Shown here: positions 48,430 through 58,709 of the stretch, one piece after another | Position numbering within the stretch: position 1 is the first letter of the stretch | How the letters are laid out: each line of letters starts with the position of its first letter | Assembly: GCF_019218295.1 (NCBI RefSeq) | Contig: NZ_JAHUZF010000004.1 | Span: 310,001-374,000, forward strand | Length of the DNA stretch: 64,000 bases | Source of the DNA: Maritimibacter sp. DP1N21-5 | GTDB taxonomy: Bacteria > Pseudomonadota > Alphaproteobacteria > Rhodobacterales > Rhodobacteraceae | Reading direction: 5' to 3' | The notes under the pieces: model-generated | The model's database searches: none | What the model saw: only the letters and a program-made list of their open reading frames with translations | Told to the model about the DNA's origin: nothing | Program-made: the position numbers and the translations under genes

Positions 48430-49986
48430 TTACCCTTTGGCGGTCCCGTCGCGTTTCATCATCTTCTTGATGTCCGACAGCTTGACCGCGCCCAGCACAT
48501 GACCCGCGGCGAAGTAGGTCACGACACCCGAGGCGATCAGCAGGACAAGCCCGATCACATCGATACCCCCGGTGCCCAGCATCGGCCCGAGCACGATGGT
48601 CGCGCCCCAAAGCTCGGCCCCCATGATCAGGCTGGCCGCGAGGATACCCCACATGCGCCGCCAGAACCGGGCGTCGAAGCGGGTCGTCTCGCCCATGCGA
48701 TGCGTGCCCACCCAGAGCGCGAGGGTCATCGCCCAGCCGGCGAAGGTGGTGCCGAAAGCCGCCGCGATGAAGCCGATAACCGGGGCAAGCCCGATGGCGA
48801 GACCTGCGTTCACGACCAGCGAAAAGAGCGCGAAGTAGAAGGGCGTGCGCGTGTTCTCTCGCGCGAAATAGATCGGCTGAAGTACCTTCTGAAGCACGAA
48901 GGCCGGCAGACCGAGCCCGTAGACCGCGACCGCGATCGCGGTATTCGCCGCGTCGTCGGCGGTGAAGGCGCCACGTTGGAACAGGACCTGCACGAGGGGC
49001 AGCGGGATCACCACCAGCGCCACCGCGGACGGGACGGTGAGCATCAGCGCGAACTCGCCCGCCCGCGACAGCGACCAGCGCGATCCGCCTTCGTCGCCCG
49101 ACCGCAGCCTGCGTGACAGGTCGGGCAGGAGCACGACGCCTATGGCGATGCCAACGACGCCCAGCGGGAGCTGATAGAGCCGGTCGGCATAGGATAGCCA
49201 GGCGATCGCGCCGTCGAAGAACGACGACACCTGCCGCCCGACCAGCAGGTTGATCTGCACCACCCCTTGGGCGAGCATCGCAGGCGCCGCGATGATGGCG
49301 AGGCGCCTCAACTCGGGCGTCATCCGGATGCGACGGGGCCAGAGGTTGTATCCCGCCCGCGCCGCCGCCCACCAGACGAAGGCAAGCTGCGCGACGCCGG
49401 ACAGCGGGATCGCCCAGCTTTGCGTGAGCCCCACGTCGGTGCCGAAGAAGATCGACACGAGCACCGCGCCGATGAAGATGATGTTGAGGAGCACCGGCGC
49501 GAAAGCCGCGGCGCCGAAGCGCCCGGTCGCGTTAAGGACGCCCGACAGGAGAGCCGAGAGCGAGATGAAGAAGATATAGGGAAAGGCGATCCGTCCGTAG
49601 GTCACCGCGAGGTCGAAGCGTTCGTCCCCCGCGAAGCCCGCCGCCATGGCAAGCACCAGTCCGGGCATGAAGACATGCGCCAGAACCGTCAGCGCGAGCA
49701 GGATTATGGCGAGCCCGGTCAGCGCATCGCGGGCAAAGGTCTCGGCGCCTTCGCCGCTTTCGACCTTTTTCGCGAACATCGGTACGAAGGCCATGTTGAA
49801 CGCGCCCTCGGCGAAGAAGCGGCGGAACATGTTGGGAAGCGAGAAGGCGACGAAGAACGCCTCGGCGATGGGACCGGCGCCCATCACGCTCGCGATGGCC
49901 ACATCGCGCACGAAACCAAGGATGCGGGACAGCGCCGTCCAGCCCCCGACCGTGAGAAAGCCGCGCACCAGACGGATTTGCGCCAT
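48430..49986 (-). CDS. murJ: lipid II flippase MurJ
   Basis: This MOP-superfamily membrane protein has 518 residues and about 14 transmembrane segments and moves lipid II across the inner membrane for peptidoglycan synthesis. The N-terminal TALSRILGFVRDVAIASVMGAG and the RRFFAEGAFNMAFVPMF block are diagnostic, with arginines of the central cavity present. ATG 49986 overlaps the glnD stop codon by one base (TAATG), so the two are translationally coupled. Confidence 0.97.
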   Translation of the reverse strand: MAQIRLVRGFLTVGGWTALSRILGFVRDVAIASVMGAGPIAEAFFVAFSLPNMFRRFFAEGAFNMAFVPMFAKKVESGEGAETFARDALTGLAIILLALTVLAHVFMPGLVLAMAAGFAGDERFDLAVTYGRIAFPYIFFISLSALLSGVLNATGRFGAAAFAPVLLNIIFIGAVLVSIFFGTDVGLTQSWAIPLSGVAQLAFVWWAAARAGYNLWPRRIRMTPELRRLAIIAAPAMLAQGVVQINLLVGRQVSSFFDGAIAWLSYADRLYQLPLGVVGIAIGVVLLPDLSRRLRSGDEGGSRWSLSRAGEFALMLTVPSAVALVVIPLPLVQVLFQRGAFTADDAANTAIAVAVYGLGLPAFVLQKVLQPIYFARENTRTPFYFALFSLVVNAGLAIGLAPVIGFIAAAFGTTFAGWAMTLALWVGTHRMGETTRFDARFWRRMWGILAASLIMGAELWGATIVLGPMLGTGGIDVIGLVLLIASGVVTYFAAGHVLGAVKLSDIKKMMKRDGTAKG

Positions 49987-52775
49987 TACCTGTCTGCCCT
50001 TTCGGCGCCCTGCACGATTGCCTCGCGCAGTTTCTTCTCGAGCGCCTTCTGTTTCGCCTCGGAGTAGAGCTTCAGCCCGAACATGTCCTTCACATAGAAG
50101 GTGTCCACGACCTGCTCTCCATAGGTCGCGATGACCGCGCTCGCAATATAGACGTGGTTGTCGGCGAGCGTGCGGGTCAGGTCATAGAGCAGCCCGGGAC
50201 GGTCGCGGGTGTCGACCTCGATCAGCGAGTAGATGTCGGAGGCATCGTTGTCGAAACTGATGTTGGTCGGGACCTTGAAGGCCTTTTCCCGTTTCTTGAG
50301 CTTGTCGCGGTCCTTCATCGCCTCCCGCGCGATGACCTTGCCCGACAGCGTCTTGTGGATCATGTCGGTCAGCCGTTGCAGGCGCGTGTCCTCGAAGGGA
50401 TGCCCGTCATGGTCCTGCACCCAGAAGACCGCCGTGGCGAAGCCGTCTTTCGAGGTATAGGTCCGCGCATCGACAACGTTCGCGCCGACCAGCGCCAGCG
50501 CGCCCGCGAGCCGCGAGAAAATCCCGGGATGGTCGGCCAGCACGAAGGCCGCCCGCGTCGCGTCCCGGTCCGGGTCCTGTGTCAGGTCGATACGGATGTC
50601 GTCGGGCCCGATGTCGCGCAGAAGCCCGGCAAAGACCGCGTGCTCGGCCGTTCCGAGGCCCTGCCAATAGGTGTCGTAATGCCGCGCCGTTTCCGTGCGC
50701 AGGACCTTGCGGTCCCAATCCCCCAGCCGCTCGCGAAGCGCCTTCTTGGCGACTTCCGCGCGGGCGCCCGTGGACAGCGCCTCGATCCCTTCGTCGAGAG
50801 CGGTCGCGGTCTGGGAATAAAGATCGCGCAGAAGCGCGGCTTTCCAGTTGTTCCAGGTGTTCGGGCCCACGCCACGGATGTCGCAGACGGTCAGCACGAG
50901 CAGGAGGTCGAGCCGCTTCTTTGACGACACGGCCTTGGCGAAGCCCTTGATCGTGCGCGGATCGGCAAGGTCGCGTTTCTGCGCGACATCGGACATGAGC
51001 AGGTGATAGCGCACGAGCCATTCGACGGTTTCGACCTCGGTCTTGGTCAGTCCCAGCCGCGTCGCCACCGGCCGCGCGATCCGGGCGCCCAGGACAGAAT
51101 GGTCCTCTTCCCGTCCCTTGCCGATGTCGTGGCACAGGAGCGCGACGTAGAGCACCTTGCGATTAACCCCGGCCTTCAGGATCCGGCTCGCATAGGGAAG
51201 CTCCTCGATCCGTTCGCCGCGCTCGATCTCGGCCAAGGCCGAGATGCATTGGATCGTGTGCTCGTCCACCGTGAAGCTGTGATACATATTGAACTGCATC
51301 ATCGCGACGATGGGCTCGAATTCAGGGATGAAAGCCGCCAGCACGCCTAGCTCGTTCATCCGCCGGAGCGCGCGTTCCGGGTTGCCGTGCTTGAGAAGCA
51401 GGTCGAGGAAGATCGCGCCGGCTTCCTTGTTGGACCGCAGATCGTCATCGATCAGGTCGATATTCGCCGTCACGACGCGCATGGCATCGGGATGGATCAG
51501 GTATCCCGTGCGCAGCCCCTCCTCGAAGATGCGCAGGAAGTTGAGCTTGTCGGCGAGAAAGCTCTTCTCGTCCGTGAAATGGAGCCGCCCGTTCACAAGC
51601 TTCCATCCGGCGCGCAGTTTCTTGCGCCGCTTGAGAAACCCGACGAGCTTGGGCTCCTTCTTGATGTGTTCCTCTTCGAGGTCGGTCAGGAAGATCCGCG
51701 TGATCTCGCCCACCTGCGTGGCGTGGCGGAAATAGTCCTGCATGAAGTGCTCGACCGCCCGCCGACCGCCCCGGTCGACGTAGCGCATGCGCTCGGCCAC
51801 GGCGACCTGCATGTCGAAGGTGAGCTGATCCGCCGCCCGGCCCGCGATCAGGTGCAGGTGACAGCGGATCGCCCAGAGATAATTGTTGGCCTCCGCGAAG
51901 GTCGCATATTCCTCGGGCGTGAACATCCCGACCGAGATCAGCTCCCGCGCGCGGGTGACGCGGTGCAGGTATTTTGCGACCCAGATCAGTGTCTGGAGAT
52001 CGCGAAGCCCGCCCTTGCCCTCTTTCACGTTGGGTTCGACCATGTAGCGCTGGCCGCCCTGCTTGCGGTGCCGCTCGGCCCGTTCCTCGAGCTTGGCTTC
52101 GATGAACTCGTTCGCCGTGCCCTTGAAGAGTTCGCCCCAGAGCTTGGAGAAAAGCTCCTGCGCCAGTGGCGCGTCACCGTCCACGAAGCGCACTTCCAGC
52201 ATGGCGGTGCGGATCGTAAAATCCTCTTTGCCGAGCCGGAGACAGTCCTTCACCGTGCGGGACGAATGCCCCACCTTCATGTGCAGGTCCCAGAACATGT
52301 AAAGCATCGACTCGATGACGCTCTCGGCCCAAGCGGTGATCTTGTAGGGGGTCAGGAACAGCAGGTCGACGTCCGAGAAGGGCGCCATCTCGAAGCGTCC
52401 GTAGCCGCCGACAGCCAGCACCGAAAGCCGCTCGGAGGCGGTCGGGTTGCGGGTCGGGTGCAGGCGGGTGGTAGCCGTCCGGAATACCGTCTGGACGAGG
52501 CAGTCAGTCAGCCACGCATAGCTCTGCACCGCTTCGCGCGCCGCGCGCGGATCAGCGACAAAAGCCGCCTCGATGATGTCGCGGCTGTCCTTCTGGACCC
52601 GGCGCAGGACCTCGACCGTCGCCTTGCGGATTTCGGCGGGGTCCCGGGTCTCTCCAGCGGCCGCGGCGATTTCCGCCTCCACCGCGGCGCGGTCGAAAAT
52701 GCGCAGGGCAGGGGCGATCAGCCCGTCAGGAACTTCGGACGACGTTTCGAGGACTTCAGAAACCAAAGCCGCCAA
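49986..52775 (-). CDS. glnD: [protein-PII] uridylyltransferase / uridylyl-removing enzyme
   Basis: This bifunctional nitrogen sensor (929 residues) uridylylates PII when glutamine is low and removes UMP when glutamine is high. The nucleotidyltransferase motif is VGGYGRFEMAPFSDVDLLFL near residue 125. The HD hydrolase domain has LLCHDIGKGREEDH, and two C-terminal ACT domains are visible (DHPGIFSRLAGALALVGANVV and DRPGLLYDLTRTLADNHVY). The start is uncertain: TTG 52775 overlaps the end of the upstream lipoprotein gene by 20 bases with only a close purine-rich site, but there is no good alternative before the first conserved block. It is co-transcribed with murJ. Confidence 0.96.
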   Translation of the reverse strand: MAALVSEVLETSSEVPDGLIAPALRIFDRAAVEAEIAAAAGETRDPAEIRKATVEVLRRVQKDSRDIIEAAFVADPRAAREAVQSYAWLTDCLVQTVFRTATTRLHPTRNPTASERLSVLAVGGYGRFEMAPFSDVDLLFLTPYKITAWAESVIESMLYMFWDLHMKVGHSSRTVKDCLRLGKEDFTIRTAMLEVRFVDGDAPLAQELFSKLWGELFKGTANEFIEAKLEERAERHRKQGGQRYMVEPNVKEGKGGLRDLQTLIWVAKYLHRVTRARELISVGMFTPEEYATFAEANNYLWAIRCHLHLIAGRAADQLTFDMQVAVAERMRYVDRGGRRAVEHFMQDYFRHATQVGEITRIFLTDLEEEHIKKEPKLVGFLKRRKKLRAGWKLVNGRLHFTDEKSFLADKLNFLRIFEEGLRTGYLIHPDAMRVVTANIDLIDDDLRSNKEAGAIFLDLLLKHGNPERALRRMNELGVLAAFIPEFEPIVAMMQFNMYHSFTVDEHTIQCISALAEIERGERIEELPYASRILKAGVNRKVLYVALLCHDIGKGREEDHSVLGARIARPVATRLGLTKTEVETVEWLVRYHLLMSDVAQKRDLADPRTIKGFAKAVSSKKRLDLLLVLTVCDIRGVGPNTWNNWKAALLRDLYSQTATALDEGIEALSTGARAEVAKKALRERLGDWDRKVLRTETARHYDTYWQGLGTAEHAVFAGLLRDIGPDDIRIDLTQDPDRDATRAAFVLADHPGIFSRLAGALALVGANVVDARTYTSKDGFATAVFWVQDHDGHPFEDTRLQRLTDMIHKTLSGKVIAREAMKDRDKLKKREKAFKVPTNISFDNDASDIYSLIEVDTRDRPGLLYDLTRTLADNHVYIASAVIATYGEQVVDTFYVKDMFGLKLYSEAKQKALEKKLREAIVQGAERADR

Positions 52776-53949
52776 AGCTCTTCGGGGCCGCGTCGATCAC
52801 GACGACCTGCTGGTTCTGGATCTGCGCGATAGCGAGCCCGCGTTCGTTGGTCCCGTCGGCCAGCAGCCTGAACACCCCGTTCACCCCGGCAAAACCTTGC
52901 GATTGGGTCAGTGCGGCGCCGGTCAGCGCATCGGCCTTGCCCGCCTTCACCAGCGCACCGATGGCCGCGATCCCGTCATAGGCAAGGCCCGCGATCGGAT
53001 GCGGCGGCGTGCCATATGCAGCTTCGTAGCGCGCGTTGAACTGGGTCGAGAGCGTCGGGTCGGGAATGGCGAACCAGCCGTTCTGAAGCCCGGGCAGGGT
53101 CAGCGCATTGGCCGGAATGTCCCAGCGCTGCAGACCCATGAACTGGACGGCCGAGGGATTCACGCCGTTCTCGGGCAGCAGCCCCGCAAGGAAGGGGAGC
53201 GCGCCATCGGTGCCCGACGTGAACATGATGTTGTTCGCGCCCGAGGACCGCACGGTCGAGGAAATCTGCGGCATCGACTGGATGATGCCGTTCTGGGACA
53301 GCTCGAAGCCCACGGCCCCGGCCTGCGATGCGCCGTTGGTATTGGCGATGGCCTGAACGATGGCGTCGCGTCCGAAGGTTTCCGCCGGGCTGTTGCCGTA
53401 AAGGACGAGGATGTTGCCTTTGTCCTGGCTGGCCGCGAACTGCACCATCCGGTTGGCGGTGTTCTGGAAGGTGTTGCCAAGGATGAAGACGTTGCCGCCC
53501 GCGACCTCGGGGTTGTTCGAGAAGGCGAGCACGTTCACCCCATTGGCCGCTGCGGCGACCCCGGCGGCGGCGGCGCTCTGGGCGTAGACGGGCCCGAGAA
53601 TGACCTTGGCGCCCTCGGCCACGGCGGTCTGCGCCTGCGCCGAAGCCTGCGCGGCCTGCCCGGCGGTATTGTAGACCCGCAGGTCGATCTGCACCCCGTC
53701 AAGCTCGGCCATGGCCAGCCGCGCGGCGTTTTCCAGCGATTGCGCCAGCGCTGTATCGGTCGCGTTCGCCGATCCACCCGGCACGAGAAGCGCGACCGGG
53801 ACCGGTTCCGACGTGTCGATTCGCGGTCCGCCGCCACCTGCCGTCGGGAATCCTGCGCCGCAGGCCGCGAGCGACAGGGCCGCGAAAAGCATCACAAAGA
53901 GCGTCCAGAGCTTGCGGGCCTGTCTCAAAACGGCGAACATGATCGACAT
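52756..53949 (-). CDS. penicillin-binding-protein activator-type lipoprotein (LppC/LpoA-like, LivJ fold)
   Basis: The protein has 397 residues. A lipoprotein signal with lipobox LAAC (LFAALSLAACGAGFP) suggests an outer-membrane-anchored lipoprotein. The rest is a periplasmic-binding-protein type 1 fold (PVPVALLVPGG, VILGPVYAQSAAAAG, PHPIAGLAYDGIAAIGALV), as in the C-terminal domain of LpoA, which activates PBP1A. It could also be a transport receptor, but no transporter genes are beside it. Its 3' end overlaps glnD by 20 bases, and it is divergent from rsmI. Confidence 0.88.
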   Translation of the reverse strand: MSIMFAVLRQARKLWTLFVMLFAALSLAACGAGFPTAGGGGPRIDTSEPVPVALLVPGGSANATDTALAQSLENAARLAMAELDGVQIDLRVYNTAGQAAQASAQAQTAVAEGAKVILGPVYAQSAAAAGVAAAANGVNVLAFSNNPEVAGGNVFILGNTFQNTANRMVQFAASQDKGNILVLYGNSPAETFGRDAIVQAIANTNGASQAGAVGFELSQNGIIQSMPQISSTVRSSGANNIMFTSGTDGALPFLAGLLPENGVNPSAVQFMGLQRWDIPANALTLPGLQNGWFAIPDPTLSTQFNARYEAAYGTPPHPIAGLAYDGIAAIGALVKAGKADALTGAALTQSQGFAGVNGVFRLLADGTNERGLAIAQIQNQQVVVIDAAPKSFGGFGF

Positions 53950-54051
53950 CCTTCTCGTGCTTTTTCCAAGGCTTATGCCGCGAAAGGGCGGGGCAAAGAC
54001 TCAGGCTCGCCCATCCGGGCATCATAGACGGCCAGAAAGGCAGGTCCACCC

Positions 54052-54909
54052 TTGAAACCCGAGCCCTCTGCGCTTGCCCCCGGTCTCTATCTTGTCGCGA
54101 CCCCGATTGGCAATGCACGCGACATTACCCTGCGCGCGCTCGACATTCTCGCCAGCGCCGATGTGATCGCGGCCGAGGACACGCGCACTGCCCGCAAGCT
54201 CATGGATATCCACGGGATCACGGTCGGCGGCCGTCCGATGATCCCCTACCACGATCATTCCGGCGACCATGGGCGCGCCGGGATCGTGAAATTGCTCGGC
54301 GAGGGACGCTCTGTCGCCTATGTGAGCGAGGCCGGCACTCCGATGATCGCCGATCCGGGCTTTGCCCTGGCCCGGGAGGCGGCGCGCGCCGGCCATTTGG
54401 TCACCACCGCGCCGGGGGCGAGCGCGATCCCTGTCGCGCTGTCGCTGTCAGGCCTTCCCACCGACCGGTTCCTCTTTGCAGGCTTTGCGCCGTCCTCCGC
54501 CGGGGCCCGGCGCGCGTGGTTGGCGGAACTCTTGCCGGTCGAGGCGACGCTGGTGATCTACGAAAGCCCGAGGCGCGTTAGGGAAACTTTGACTTCTCTG
54601 TGCGAGCTTGGCGCTGAGGACCGTAGAATAGCGCTGTGCCGGGAATTGACGAAGAGATTCGAAGAGGTGCTGCACGGCACGGTCCGGGACCTGCGCGACC
54701 AACTCGAAGACCGCGACCTCAAGGGCGAGGTCGTTCTGGTGATCGGCAAGGGCGACGTGACGGTGGCGGATGAAACGATGGAGGATGCCTTGCGACGGGC
54801 GATGGCGGACATGAGCCTGAAGGATGCGGCAGCGACGGTGGCCGAAGCCTATGGCCTGCCGCGCCGCAAGGTTTATCAGGCGGCGTTGGAACTGGAGAAA
54901 GCGAAATGA
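54052..54909 (+). CDS. rsmI: 16S rRNA (cytidine(1402)-2'-O)-methyltransferase
   Basis: This SAM-dependent methyltransferase (285 residues, tetrapyrrole-methylase fold) modifies C1402 in the ribosomal P site. Blocks LYLVATPIGNARDITLRAL, AEDTRTARKLM, VSEAGTPMIADPG and GKGDV are typical. The start is TTG 54052; the family's first conserved block begins only about 12 residues later and no ATG or GTG is nearer. Its stop codon overlaps the yraN start by four bases. Confidence 0.96.
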   Translation: MKPEPSALAPGLYLVATPIGNARDITLRALDILASADVIAAEDTRTARKLMDIHGITVGGRPMIPYHDHSGDHGRAGIVKLLGEGRSVAYVSEAGTPMIADPGFALAREAARAGHLVTTAPGASAIPVALSLSGLPTDRFLFAGFAPSSAGARRAWLAELLPVEATLVIYESPRRVRETLTSLCELGAEDRRIALCRELTKRFEEVLHGTVRDLRDQLEDRDLKGEVVLVIGKGDVTVADETMEDALRRAMADMSLKDAAATVAEAYGLPRRKVYQAALELEKAK

Positions 54910-55256
54910 CGGGGCGTGTCGGATATCTGGCGGGCGCGGCGGCCGAAGACTCGGTGGCCCGGGACTATGAAAGGCGCGGCTATGGCGTTGTCGCGCGGCG
55001 CTGGCGCGGCTCGGGCGGCGAAATCGACATCGTGCTGCGCGACCGCGATGATTTCGTCTTCGTCGAAGTCAAGAAATCTCGCAGCTTCGCGCGCGCCGCC
55101 GAACGACTGTCGGCGGCACAACTCGGACGGATCTGCCGGACGGCCACCGAATTTCTCGCGGGTATCCCCGGCGGCATGGGTGCGGGCATGCGCTTCGACC
55201 TCGCCATGGTCGACGGCGCGGGACGCATGCAAACGGTCGAAAACATCACGCTGTGA
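54906..55256 (+). CDS. yraN: YraN family protein (UPF0102, endonuclease-like)
   Basis: This small protein has 116 residues and the PD-(D/E)XK nuclease-like fold of UPF0102. The conserved blocks are AGAAAEDSVARDYERRGY, GGEIDIVLRDRDDFVFVEVKKSRSF and AQLGRI. The E-x-D and E-x-K residues of the putative active site are present (GEIDI and VEVKK). Function is not firmly known; it is usually beside rsmI, as here. ATG 54906 overlaps the rsmI stop codon. Confidence 0.92.
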   Translation: MTGRVGYLAGAAAEDSVARDYERRGYGVVARRWRGSGGEIDIVLRDRDDFVFVEVKKSRSFARAAERLSAAQLGRICRTATEFLAGIPGGMGAGMRFDLAMVDGAGRMQTVENITL

Positions 55257-55315
55257 CACCATTGCCCTCTCGGGTCGGCTGCGCCATGTAAGGGGCAACG
55301 AACGGAGAAAAACAC

Positions 55316-56263
55316 ATGGCCGCCAAAAGCCTTCGGGTCGCGATCCAGATGGACCCCATCGACGGGATCAACATCAACGCGGATTCGACCTTTCGCATTT
55401 CGGAAGAGGCGCAGGCGCGTGGGCATGAGCTTTTCTACTATACGCCTGATAACCTGATGTTCCGCGAAGGCCGGGTGCTTGCCGAGGGCTGGCCACTGAC
55501 GGTCCGGCGCGAGGAAGGCAATCATTTCACGCTGGGCGAACGGCAGGTCGTGGATCTGTCCACCTACGACGTGGTCTGGCTCCGCCAGGACCCGCCCTTC
55601 GACATGGGCTATATCACGACGACCCATCTCCTCGACCTTCTCGCGGAGACGACGCTCGTCGTGAACGACCCCTTCTGGGTGCGCAACTACCCCGAGAAAC
55701 TCCTCGTCCTGTCCTTCCCTGACCTCACGCCGCCGACCATGATCGCGCGGTCGCTCGCGGCGCTGAAGGACTTCAAGGCCGAACATGGCGACATCATTCT
55801 GAAGCCGCTCTACGGCAACGGGGGCGCCGGGGTGTTCCGGCTCGACGGAAACGATCGCAACCTGTCCTCGCTGCACGAGCTCTTCACCGGCATGTCGCGC
55901 GAGCCGCTTATCGCGCAGAAATACCTCCCCGCCGTCACCAAGGGCGACAAGCGCGTGATCCTCGTCGATGGCGAACCCGTCGGCGCGATCAACCGGGTGC
56001 CGGCCGAGGGCGAGACGCGATCCAACATGCATGTGGGCGGACGTCCCGAGAAGGTCGCGCTGACCGACCGGGACCGCGAGATCTGCGCCGCGATCGGGCC
56101 GCTCCTGCGTGAAAAGGGCCAGATCTTCGTCGGCATCGACGTCATCGGTGACTACCTGACCGAGATCAACGTGACCTCTCCCACCGGCATTCAGGAACTG
56201 GAACGCTTCGAGGGGATCAACGTGGCCGCGAAGATCTGGGAGGCGATCGAGGGCAAGCGGTGA
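55316..56263 (+). CDS. gshB: glutathione synthetase
   Basis: This ATP-grasp enzyme has 315 residues and joins gamma-glutamylcysteine with glycine. Family blocks are [11 protein letters not shown] near the N-terminus, [27 protein letters not shown] and, near the end, [18 protein letters not shown] 55316 follows GGAGAAAA. Its stop codon overlaps the GTG start of the alpha/beta hydrolase by four bases. The rsmI-yraN-gshB order is common in Rhodobacteraceae. Confidence 0.98.
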   Translation: MAAKSLRVAIQMDPIDGININADSTFRISEEAQARGHELFYYTPDNLMFREGRVLAEGWPLTVRREEGNHFTLGERQVVDLSTYDVVWLRQDPPFDMGYITTTHLLDLLAETTLVVNDPFWVRNYPEKLLVLSFPDLTPPTMIARSLAALKDFKAEHGDIILKPLYGNGGAGVFRLDGNDRNLSSLHELFTGMSREPLIAQKYLPAVTKGDKRVILVDGEPVGAINRVPAEGETRSNMHVGGRPEKVALTDRDREICAAIGPLLREKGQIFVGIDVIGDYLTEINVTSPTGIQELERFEGINVAAKIWEAIEGKR

Positions 56264-57177
56264 GCCTCCGCCTCTCTCTCATGTCCACCGTGCTGCGGTT
56301 CACGGTGAAGCCCTATCTCGCCCATGCGGTCGATCCCGAGGCGAACCGTCGCCTGATCGAACGCGGTTCGAAACGCTGGTTCCGTGCACCCCCTTTCGCC
56401 CTCTACCGCGAGACCGCGCTGGCTCCGGGGCTCAGGGGGCTAATTATTTCCGCCAGACCCGGATCGCGGCCGGTGCCGGCAGACCGGGTGATCCTCTATA
56501 TCCATGGCGGCGGCTTCATCGCGGGCAGCCCCGAGACCCACCGCGCCATGCTCGCCCGCATCGCCTGGCTCGCGGGGGTCGAGGTCGTCGCGCCGGACTA
56601 CCGGATCGCACCGGAGCATCCTTTTCCCGCCGCCATAGAGGATTGCCTCGCCGCCTGGGATGCGCTTCTCGCGCGCGGCTATGCGCCGGAGCACATCCTT
56701 CTGGGCGGCGACAGCGCGGGCGGCAACATCGCGCTCGTGCTCCTGTCTCGCCTCCTCGCCCGCGGCACGCCTCCCGCCGGGCTCTTCGCGTTGTCGCCGA
56801 TCACCGATTTCACCTTCTCGGGCGGCACCATGACGACGAACCTCGCCCGCGATTCGCTTCTGCCCGCCCGACGTGGTCCGGATGTCGCGCGGTGGTATCT
56901 GGCCGGTGCAGATCCGGCGGGGCCGGAGGCGAGCCCGCTCAACGCCGACTTCCCCGACCCGCCGCCGATCCTCCTCCAATATGCCGAAACGGAAATCCTC
57001 TGTGACGATTGCGTGCGGCTCGGGGCCAAGCTGCGGGCGTCCGGAGGTGAGGTAACCGAACAGGTCTGGCCCGATGCGCCCCATGTGTTCCAGATCTTCG
57101 ACGGCTGGCTGCCCGAGGCGCGCGACGCGCTGCGCGGCGTGGCCGATTTCGCCCGGCTCAGGCTGAATATCCATTGA
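56260..57177 (+). CDS. alpha/beta hydrolase (hormone-sensitive-lipase family esterase)
   Basis: This esterase has 305 residues of the HSL family. The oxyanion-hole motif is [14 protein letters not shown] near residue 82, the nucleophile motif is GGDSAGGN near 157, and the acid and His are in the late [10 protein letters not shown] and DAPHVFQIF blocks. It has no signal peptide. GTG 56260 overlaps the gshB stop codon by four bases, so it is translated with glutathione synthetase, although a functional link is unclear. Its end overlaps the convergent comM gene by 20 bases. Confidence 0.92.
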   Translation: MSLRLSLMSTVLRFTVKPYLAHAVDPEANRRLIERGSKRWFRAPPFALYRETALAPGLRGLIISARPGSRPVPADRVILYIHGGGFIAGSPETHRAMLARIAWLAGVEVVAPDYRIAPEHPFPAAIEDCLAAWDALLARGYAPEHILLGGDSAGGNIALVLLSRLLARGTPPAGLFALSPITDFTFSGGTMTTNLARDSLLPARRGPDVARWYLAGADPAGPEASPLNADFPDPPPILLQYAETEILCDDCVRLGAKLRASGGEVTEQVWPDAPHVFQIFDGWLPEARDALRGVADFARLRLNIH

Positions 57178-58669
57178 GCCGGTAGGACAGCGCCTCGGCG
57201 ACATGTGGACGTTGCACGCGATCCGCACCTTCGAGGTCGGCAATGGTGCGTGCGACCCGCAGCACCCGGTGATACCCCCGCGCGCTTAACCCGAAGCGTT
57301 CGGCGGCCCGGACGAGCATCGCCTGACCTTCCGCGTCCGGGGTCGCGATGTCTTCGAGCAGCCGGCCCTCCGCATCCGCATTCACCCGCAGTCCCGGGCT
57401 GCCCTCGAACCGCGCGGTCTGCACCGCCCGCGCGGCGGCGACGCGCGCCGCGATCACTGCCGAGGATTCGCCAACCGGCGCCTCGGCCAGGTCCATGAAA
57501 TCGACCGGCGGCACATTGATGCGCAGATCGAAGCGGTCGATGAGCGGTCCCGAGATCCGGCCCAGATACTCCTCGCCGCAGCCCGGCGCCCGCCCGCAGG
57601 CCCGGTTGGCATCGGCCAGATGCCCGCAGCGACAGGGGTTCGCCGCCGCTACCAGCATGAAGCGGCAGGGATATCGGACATGGGCGTTGGCCCGGGCCAC
57701 AACGACCTCGCCGGTTTCGACCGGCTGGCGCAGGGTTTCCAGCACCGGGCGCGCGAACTCCGGCAACTCGTCAAGGAACAGCACCCCGTTGTGGGCCAGC
57801 GATACCTCGCCCGGCTTCGCCCCGCGCCCGCCCCCGACGATCGAGGCCATGGAGGCCGTGTGATGCGGATCGCGAAACGGCCGGCTACGGGAAATACCGC
57901 CCTCGTCAATCAGCCCGGCGAGCGACTGGATCATCGAGGTTTCGAGCGCTTCCGCCGGCGACAGCGGCGGCAGGATCGTGGGCAGACGGGCCGCCAGCAT
58001 CGACTTGCCCGACCCTGGTGCCCCGATCATGAGCACATGGTGCCGCCCTGCCGCCGCGATTTCGAGCGCGCGCTTGGCGCGTTCCTGCCCCTTCACATCT
58101 GCGAAGTCGCGGCCCGACACGTCTTCGCGCACCTCGCCGGGGTCGGCGGGCGCAAGGGGTGACTGGCCGTTGAAATGCTGGATCACCGCGGTGAGCGACG
58201 ACGCGGCAAGCACACGTGCGGCCCCGACCCAGGCGGCTTCCGCCCCGCAAGCACGCGGGCAGACCAGCGCCCGGTCGTCGTCGGCCGCCGACATCGCGGC
58301 TGGAAGCGCGCCGATCACCGGCACGAGCGTTCCGTCGAGCGATAGTTCCCCGAGCGCGACGGCGCCCTCCACTGCCTCCTCTGGAATGATTCCGATGGCC
58401 GCCAGAAGGGCGAGCGCGATGGGCAGGTCGAAATGCGATCCTTCCTTGGGCAGGTCGGCGGGCGAGAGGTTCACGGTGATCTTCTTGGCAGGCAGCGCGA
58501 TGGCCATCGACGCCAGCGCCGCACGCACCCGGTCGCGCGCCTCGCTCACCGCCTTGTCGGGCAGGCCGACGATGGAAAAGGCGGGCACGCCGGGGGAGAG
58601 GGCGCATTGCACCTCGACCTGCCGCGCGTCGACGCCTTCGAACGCCACCGTATAAGCCCGCGCGACCAT
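57158..58669 (-). CDS. comM: YifB family Mg chelatase-like AAA ATPase (ComM-like)
   Basis: This AAA+ ATPase has 503 residues. An N-terminal Lon-like domain (GVDARQVEVQCALSPGVPAFSIVGLPD) is followed by the MgCl-type ATPase module with Walker A GAPGSGKSML near 215, Walker B GVLFLDELPEF near 295 and a Cys-containing PCRCGHLADANRACGRAPGCGEEY insertion. ComM helicases help branch migration during natural transformation. ATG 58669 has GGAGGGCGGC directly upstream; an earlier ATG would lie before that site. A possible CtrA box lies 41-56 bases upstream. Confidence 0.94.
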   Translation of the reverse strand: MVARAYTVAFEGVDARQVEVQCALSPGVPAFSIVGLPDKAVSEARDRVRAALASMAIALPAKKITVNLSPADLPKEGSHFDLPIALALLAAIGIIPEEAVEGAVALGELSLDGTLVPVIGALPAAMSAADDDRALVCPRACGAEAAWVGAARVLAASSLTAVIQHFNGQSPLAPADPGEVREDVSGRDFADVKGQERAKRALEIAAAGRHHVLMIGAPGSGKSMLAARLPTILPPLSPAEALETSMIQSLAGLIDEGGISRSRPFRDPHHTASMASIVGGGRGAKPGEVSLAHNGVLFLDELPEFARPVLETLRQPVETGEVVVARANAHVRYPCRFMLVAAANPCRCGHLADANRACGRAPGCGEEYLGRISGPLIDRFDLRINVPPVDFMDLAEAPVGESSAVIAARVAAARAVQTARFEGSPGLRVNADAEGRLLEDIATPDAEGQAMLVRAAERFGLSARGYHRVLRVARTIADLEGADRVQRPHVAEALSYRLNGYSA

Positions 58670-58709
58670 GCCGCCCTCCATTGGTGACGGCACCCTAGCG
58701 CGCGCATGG

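Noticed and set aside
51387..52832. Plus-strand open frame of 481 codons
   Set aside because: Antisense to glnD, whose nucleotidyltransferase and HD motifs are unmistakable.
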